Assembly (NCBI GenBank): GCA_026983855.1
Contig: JALSTE010000614.1
Coordinates: 1-8,294 of the forward strand
DNA length: 8,294 nt
DNA from: Acidimicrobiia bacterium
GTDB lineage: Bacteria; Actinomycetota; Acidimicrobiia; Acidimicrobiales; Poriferisodalaceae
Direction: 5' to 3'
Part shown: piece after piece, positions 5,601-8,294 of the stretch
How the letters are laid out: each line of letters opens with the position of its first letter
Position numbering within the stretch: position 1 is the stretch's first letter
Notes under the pieces: model-generated
Databases searched by the model: none
What the model was told of the DNA's origin: nothing
The model's input: the letters and a program-made list of their open reading frames with translations, nothing else
Made by a program: the position numbers and the translations under genes

Positions 5601-5675
5601 ACACGGTCGTCAGCTCCATCCCCGCCACCTGGGCCGGCGGGGACACCGACCGACCCGGCTCACACGGTCGTCAGC
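5574..5675. repeat. Imperfect direct duplication (60-61 bp offset) covering the sucD stop codon
   Basis: Copy 1 is 5574-5614 and copy 2 is 5634-5675. Identical blocks are CCGGCGGGGACAC (5574-5586 / 5634-5646) and CACACGGTCGTCAGC (5600-5614 / 5661-5675), with a 1-nt length difference between. Copy 2 contains the last Gly codon and TGA of sucD (5671-5673). Each copy overlaps an inverted repeat: the strong one at 5565-5600 and a weaker 5-bp one (5633-5637 with 5655-5659). The result is a doubled terminator-like region. No gene is visible in 5529-5670. Confidence 0.85.
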
Positions 5676-6558
5676 CGAGGGCGGCCACCACCTCGGCCAT
5701 GAGTTCCCCGGCCTCGGTGGGGTTCTGGCCCACCCGGACCCCGGCGTCACGCAGGGCCTCCATCTTGGCCTTGGCCGTTCCCTTGCCCCCCGAGACGATG
5801 GCCCCGGCGTGGCCCATCTTCTTGCCGGGAGGGGCGGTCACCCCCGCCACGTAGGAGACCACGGGCTTGGTCATGTTGGCCTTGATCCAGGCCGCCGCCT
5901 CCTCCTCGGCCGAGCCACCGATCTCGCCGATCATCATCACCGCCCGGGTGTCGGGGTCGGCCTCGAAGGCCTCCAGGCAGTCGATGAAGGAGGTACCGGG
6001 CACCGGGTCACCGCCGATTCCCACACACGTGGTGCACCCGATGTCCTTCTGCTTCAACTCGTACAGGGCCTGGTAGGTGAGGGTCCCCGAACGGCTCACG
6101 ATACCGACCGGCCCGCCGGGCTTGGCGATGTGACCGGCGGTGATACCGATGTTGGCCTTCCCCGGTGAGATCAACCCCGGGCAGTTCGGGCCCAGGAGAC
6201 GGACGTCGGGATGGTCCCGCTTGAGCTTGTTGTAGAACCAGGCCTCATCGTGGGCCGGCACGCCCTCGGTGATGACCACGATGAAGTCGATACCTCCCTC
6301 GGCCGCCTCCATCACCGCATCCCTCACGAAGGGAGCGGGCACGAAGATGCAGCTGGCGGTGGCCCCGGTCTTCTCCACCGCCTCGGCCACGGTGGCGTAG
6401 ATGGGAATTCCGTCCACGTCGCTACCGGCCTTGCGGGGATTGGTCCCCGCCACCACCTGGGTGCCGTAGTCACGGTTCAGCAGACCGTAGTAGCGACCGG
6501 TGGAGCCGGTGAGGCCCTGGTAGACGACCTTGGTGTTCTCGTCGACGAAGATCGACAT
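5671..6558 (-). CDS. sucD: SucD, succinyl-CoA synthetase alpha subunit
   Basis: CoA-binding, phospho-histidine-carrying subunit of the TCA-cycle enzyme that couples succinyl-CoA hydrolysis to ATP or GTP formation. It has 295 residues (E. coli 289). Visible: the Rossmann-type CoA loop GLTGSTG (15-21), CoA-contacting Lys43, FVPAPFVRD (72-80), ITEGVP (96-101), GPNCPGLISPG (123-133), VSRSGTLTY (154-162), GIGGDPVPGTSFID (180-193), IGEIGGSAEEEAA (210-222) and GHAGAI (249-254) with the phosphorylated His250. The stretch 22-50 (RYYGLLNRDYGTQVVAGTNP, then RKAGSDVDG) differs clearly from the proteobacterial type, which has HxxxxxxYGTxxVGGVTPGKGG; I take it as a clade variant. ATG 6558 has AGGAG (6565-6569) 6 nt upstream. 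It follows sucC by 27 nt in one operon, and its stop codon lies inside a direct duplication. Confidence 0.97.
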   Translation of the reverse strand: MSIFVDENTKVVYQGLTGSTGRYYGLLNRDYGTQVVAGTNPRKAGSDVDGIPIYATVAEAVEKTGATASCIFVPAPFVRDAVMEAAEGGIDFIVVITEGVPAHDEAWFYNKLKRDHPDVRLLGPNCPGLISPGKANIGITAGHIAKPGGPVGIVSRSGTLTYQALYELKQKDIGCTTCVGIGGDPVPGTSFIDCLEAFEADPDTRAVMMIGEIGGSAEEEAAAWIKANMTKPVVSYVAGVTAPPGKKMGHAGAIVSGGKGTAKAKMEALRDAGVRVGQNPTEAGELMAEVVAALG

Positions 6559-6585
6559 GATGTTCTCCTGAGGGGATCGGGCCGG

Positions 6586-7725
6586 TCAGCCGGCGAGGGA
6601 CACGGCGCGACGGGCGGCGTCGAGCATGGTCGGTTCGAGCATGAGGCGGTCCGAGAGGTGGGGAGCGAGCATCTCCCGACCCTGCTCGGCGTTGGTTCCA
6701 TCCAGGCGGATCACGATCGGGGAGTCGATGTCCACCTGGGAGAGGGCCTCGATGATCCCGTTGGCGACCACCTCACCCCGGGTTATCCCCCCGAAGATGT
6801 TGATGAAGATGGACGACACCTTGGGGTCGTTGTTGATGACCTCCAGGGCCCCGGCCATGACCTCGGCGTTGGCACCACCCCCGATGTCGAGGAAGTTGGC
6901 GGCCTGGCCCCCCACCTGGTTGACGACGTCGACGGTGCTCATGGCCAGCCCGGCCCCGTTGGCGATTACCCCCACGGTTCCGTCCAGACCCACGTACTGC
7001 AGGCCCTTGGCGTGGGCGGCCTGTTCCCGTTCGTCACGGGACTGGGTGGCGTCGTACTCCTCGTAGTCGGGGTGACGGAACACCGCATTGGCGTCGAGGG
7101 TCACCTTGGCGTCGAGGACGTGCACCCGGTCGTCGGGGGTCAGGATCAGGGGGTTGATCTCCACCAGGTCGGCGTCACCCTCGACGTAGGCCTGGTACAG
7201 CTTCTGGACTATGTCGATGGCGCCGTCACGGGCGGCGGGGTTCAGGTTGGCGGCGTCCACCCAGGCGGCGGCCGCCTCGGGGGTGAGCCCCACGACGGGG
7301 TCGACCCAGATCTTGGCGATGGCGTCGGGATTCTCCTCGGCCACGGCCTCGATCTCCACCCCGCCCTCGGCCGACAGCATCCCGAGATGGAGCTTGGCCG
7401 AACGGTCCAGGGTGAAGCTGGCGTAGTACTCCTCGGCGATGTCGGAGGCCTTCTCGATCCACAGACGCTTGACGACGTGGCCCCGGATGTCCAGGCCCAG
7501 GATGTTGGCGGCGTGGGTTCGGACATCGTCCACGGTGGCGGCGAACTTCACCCCCCCGGCCTTGCCCCGGCCCCCGGTGTGCACCTGGGCCTTGACCATG
7601 ACCGGTGGACCCAGCCGTTCGGCGGCGGCCACGGCGTCCTCCACCGTGAAGGCCACCTCACCCGGTGAGACCGGCATCCCGTAGGCAGCGAAGAACTGCT
7701 TTCCCTGATATTCGAACAGATCCAC
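6586..7725 (-). CDS. sucC: SucC, succinyl-CoA synthetase beta subunit
   Basis: ATP-grasp subunit that binds the nucleotide and partners SucD. It has 379 residues (E. coli 388). Visible: MDLFEYQGK-type N-terminus (1-9), ATP-grasp segment KAQVHTGGRGKAGGVK (45-60), EINPL (189-193), LDAKVTLDANA (204-214, Mg-binding Asp/Asn), NGAGLAMSTVD (256-266), NFLDIGGGA (277-285) and FINIFGGITR (307-316). The GTG at 7725 is chosen because AGGAG (7733-7737) sits 7 nt upstream and the family starts at this residue; a longer in-frame start at 7806 would translate the leader. A 5-bp hairpin (6581-6585 with 6590-6594) spans its stop codon, just before the sucD ribosome site. Which nucleotide (ATP or GTP) it prefers cannot be told here. 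Confidence 0.97.
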   Translation of the reverse strand: MDLFEYQGKQFFAAYGMPVSPGEVAFTVEDAVAAAERLGPPVMVKAQVHTGGRGKAGGVKFAATVDDVRTHAANILGLDIRGHVVKRLWIEKASDIAEEYYASFTLDRSAKLHLGMLSAEGGVEIEAVAEENPDAIAKIWVDPVVGLTPEAAAAWVDAANLNPAARDGAIDIVQKLYQAYVEGDADLVEINPLILTPDDRVHVLDAKVTLDANAVFRHPDYEEYDATQSRDEREQAAHAKGLQYVGLDGTVGVIANGAGLAMSTVDVVNQVGGQAANFLDIGGGANAEVMAGALEVINNDPKVSSIFINIFGGITRGEVVANGIIEALSQVDIDSPIVIRLDGTNAEQGREMLAPHLSDRLMLEPTMLDAARRAVSLAG

Positions 7726-7748
7726 TCGGACTCTCCTGACGATCCCGC

Positions 7749-7762
7749 GCGCGTGGACGCGC
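7749..7762 (-). promoter_or_regulatory. Small GC hairpin in the sucC leader
   Basis: Perfect arms GCGCG (7749-7753) and CGCGC (7758-7762) with a 4-nt loop, about 11 nt upstream of the sucC ribosome site. It could be an mRNA stem or a protein site; with so few base pairs in GC-rich DNA it may be chance. Confidence 0.25.
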
Positions 7763-7784
7763 CGGATCAACGACCTGGGCCGCC

Positions 7785-7790
7785 ATACTA
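7785..7790 (-). promoter_or_regulatory. Putative -10 box TAGTAT of the sucCD promoter
   Basis: TAGTAT on the minus strand is the best TANNNT match before sucC, giving a leader of about 53 nt that includes AGGAG. It is enclosed by CCGCC (7780-7784) and GGCGG (7798-7802). No clear -35 is seen. Confidence 0.45.
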
Positions 7791-7807
7791 GGTCCCCGGC
7801 GGACACC

Positions 7808-7813
7808 TACGAT
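7808..7813 (+). promoter_or_regulatory. Putative -10 box TACGAT of the Rieske-like gene
   Basis: TACGAT fits TANNNT and lies 22 nt before ATG 7836. It is 17 nt from the oppositely oriented sucC -10 box, so each promoter's -35 position falls on the other's -10. Confidence 0.35.
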
Positions 7814-7835
7814 CATCCGGAGATCCCGACCCGAC

Positions 7836-8279
7836 ATGAGCGATACCTCCAAGAGGGTGCTGGCGGGGATCGTGGCCCTGGTGGTCACCGTGGGAGCCCT
7901 GTACCTGGTGGCGGCGGGCCCGGCGTCGGACCGGGCCACCACCCAACTCGGCGATGAGGTGTTCGGGAATCTGGAGGCCTCGTCGGTGGCCGCCGACGTG
8001 GCCGCCGGAGGTCCCCTGTTCTTCGCCGATCTCACCGGGGGTTCCCGGGACATCTGGGTGACCCACTCCGGTCCGGCCGACGACTCCGGTTTCGACGCCC
8101 TGGCCGCCCTGGATCCCTCCGGCTGCCCCGTCGACTGGGACCCCGACCGGGGTGAGTTCGTCAGCACCTGCGACGGGGTGGGGTACGGGCCCCGGGGGGT
8201 GGGCCTGACCCACTACCCCGTCACCGTGTCCGACGGGAAACTGATCATCGACCTCAACTTCAGCCAGCGGGACGGCTGA
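7836..8279 (+). CDS. Membrane-anchored Rieske-like protein lacking the [2Fe-2S] ligands
   Basis: A 147-residue protein with a short basic N-terminus, one hydrophobic helix (about 7-27) and an extracytoplasmic domain; I do not recognise an established name. The domain follows the order of a Rieske fold: a strand DIWVTHSG (72-79), GFDALAAL (85-92), a box-1-like SGC with Cys97 followed by VDW and a turn DPDRG, EFVSTCDGVGYGPRG (107-121) in the place of box 2 FxCPCHGSxYxxxG, then LTHYPVTVSDGKLIIDL (124-140) like the final strands. Aligned this way, the cluster ligands (C and H of CTH, first C and H of CPCH) are replaced by Leu92, Pro94, Ser110 and Asp113, while Cys97 and Cys112 match the disulfide pair of bc1 Rieske proteins. 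A structural or regulatory role outside the membrane is likelier than electron transfer. Divergent from sucCD. The ribosome site is weak. Confidence 0.7.
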   Translation: MSDTSKRVLAGIVALVVTVGALYLVAAGPASDRATTQLGDEVFGNLEASSVAADVAAGGPLFFADLTGGSRDIWVTHSGPADDSGFDALAALDPSGCPVDWDPDRGEFVSTCDGVGYGPRGVGLTHYPVTVSDGKLIIDLNFSQRDG

Positions 8280-8294
8280 ACCCGGCGGCTCCCG
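8280..8294. other. Window end, no feature
   Basis: Fifteen bases after the last stop codon; too short to interpret. Confidence 0.9.

Noticed and set aside
6581..6594. Hairpin at the sucC stop as an intrinsic terminator
   Set aside because: Only 5 bp with a 4-nt loop and no T-run, and sucD with its own ribosome site begins 27 nt later in the same operon.
6211..7668. Long open frame on the plus strand opposite sucD-sucC
   Set aside because: Same antisense artefact; it crosses two intact, well-identified genes and the product is Gly/Val/His-rich.
7726..7806. Longer in-frame start for SucC
   Set aside because: Would translate the -10 box and leader; GTG 7725 has AGGAG at the right distance and matches the family N-terminus.

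Overview
The window is very GC-rich (close to 70% by eye). Its codons end mostly in G or C, GTG starts are used, and several start codons sit 6 nt after a TANNNT -10 box, the pattern of leaderless transcription. Together with the sucC-sucD ... purN-purH-folD order, this points to a high-GC actinobacterium, plausibly of the class Acidimicrobiia. From memory, sucCD lies a few genes upstream of purN-purH in Mycobacterium and Streptomyces too, so most of the window is conserved housekeeping sequence. The class assignment is inference.

Layout from left to right. (1) 1-519, minus: N-terminal 173 residues of FolD, cut by the window edge. (2) 722-2862, minus: purN then purH, joined by an ATGA stop/start overlap. 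(3) 3011-4237, minus: a threonine-synthase-like PLP enzyme. It is preceded by a 23-codon upstream ORF whose stop overlaps its start codon (TGATG). (4) 4461-5528, plus: a membrane protein with an N-terminal zinc ribbon, a DUF4328-like membrane core and a proline-rich tail. (5) 5671-7725, minus: sucC-sucD, encoding both subunits of succinyl-CoA synthetase. (6) 7836-8279, plus: a small membrane-anchored protein that looks like a Rieske domain without its cluster ligands.

The genes serve central metabolism. FolD makes 10-formyl-THF, the formyl donor for both PurN (early purine synthesis) and PurH (final two steps to IMP). SucCD performs the substrate-level phosphorylation step of the TCA cycle. 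The threonine-synthase-like enzyme belongs to amino-acid metabolism and has no obvious link to its neighbours.

The most unusual content lies at gene boundaries. Three short direct duplications with offsets of 60-72 bp each cover a start or stop codon: the 3' end of thrC (2921-2974 / 2993-3046), the promoter and start of thrC (4220-4251 / 4291-4322), and the 3' end of sucD (5574-5614 / 5634-5675). The one at the thrC start has produced two identical -10/ATG cassettes and the upstream ORF. The second highlight is the Rieske-like protein. It keeps the two cysteines that form the structural disulfide in cytochrome bc1 Rieske proteins but has lost all four [2Fe-2S] ligand positions. No tRNA, rRNA, CRISPR array, insertion sequence or defence system was seen.
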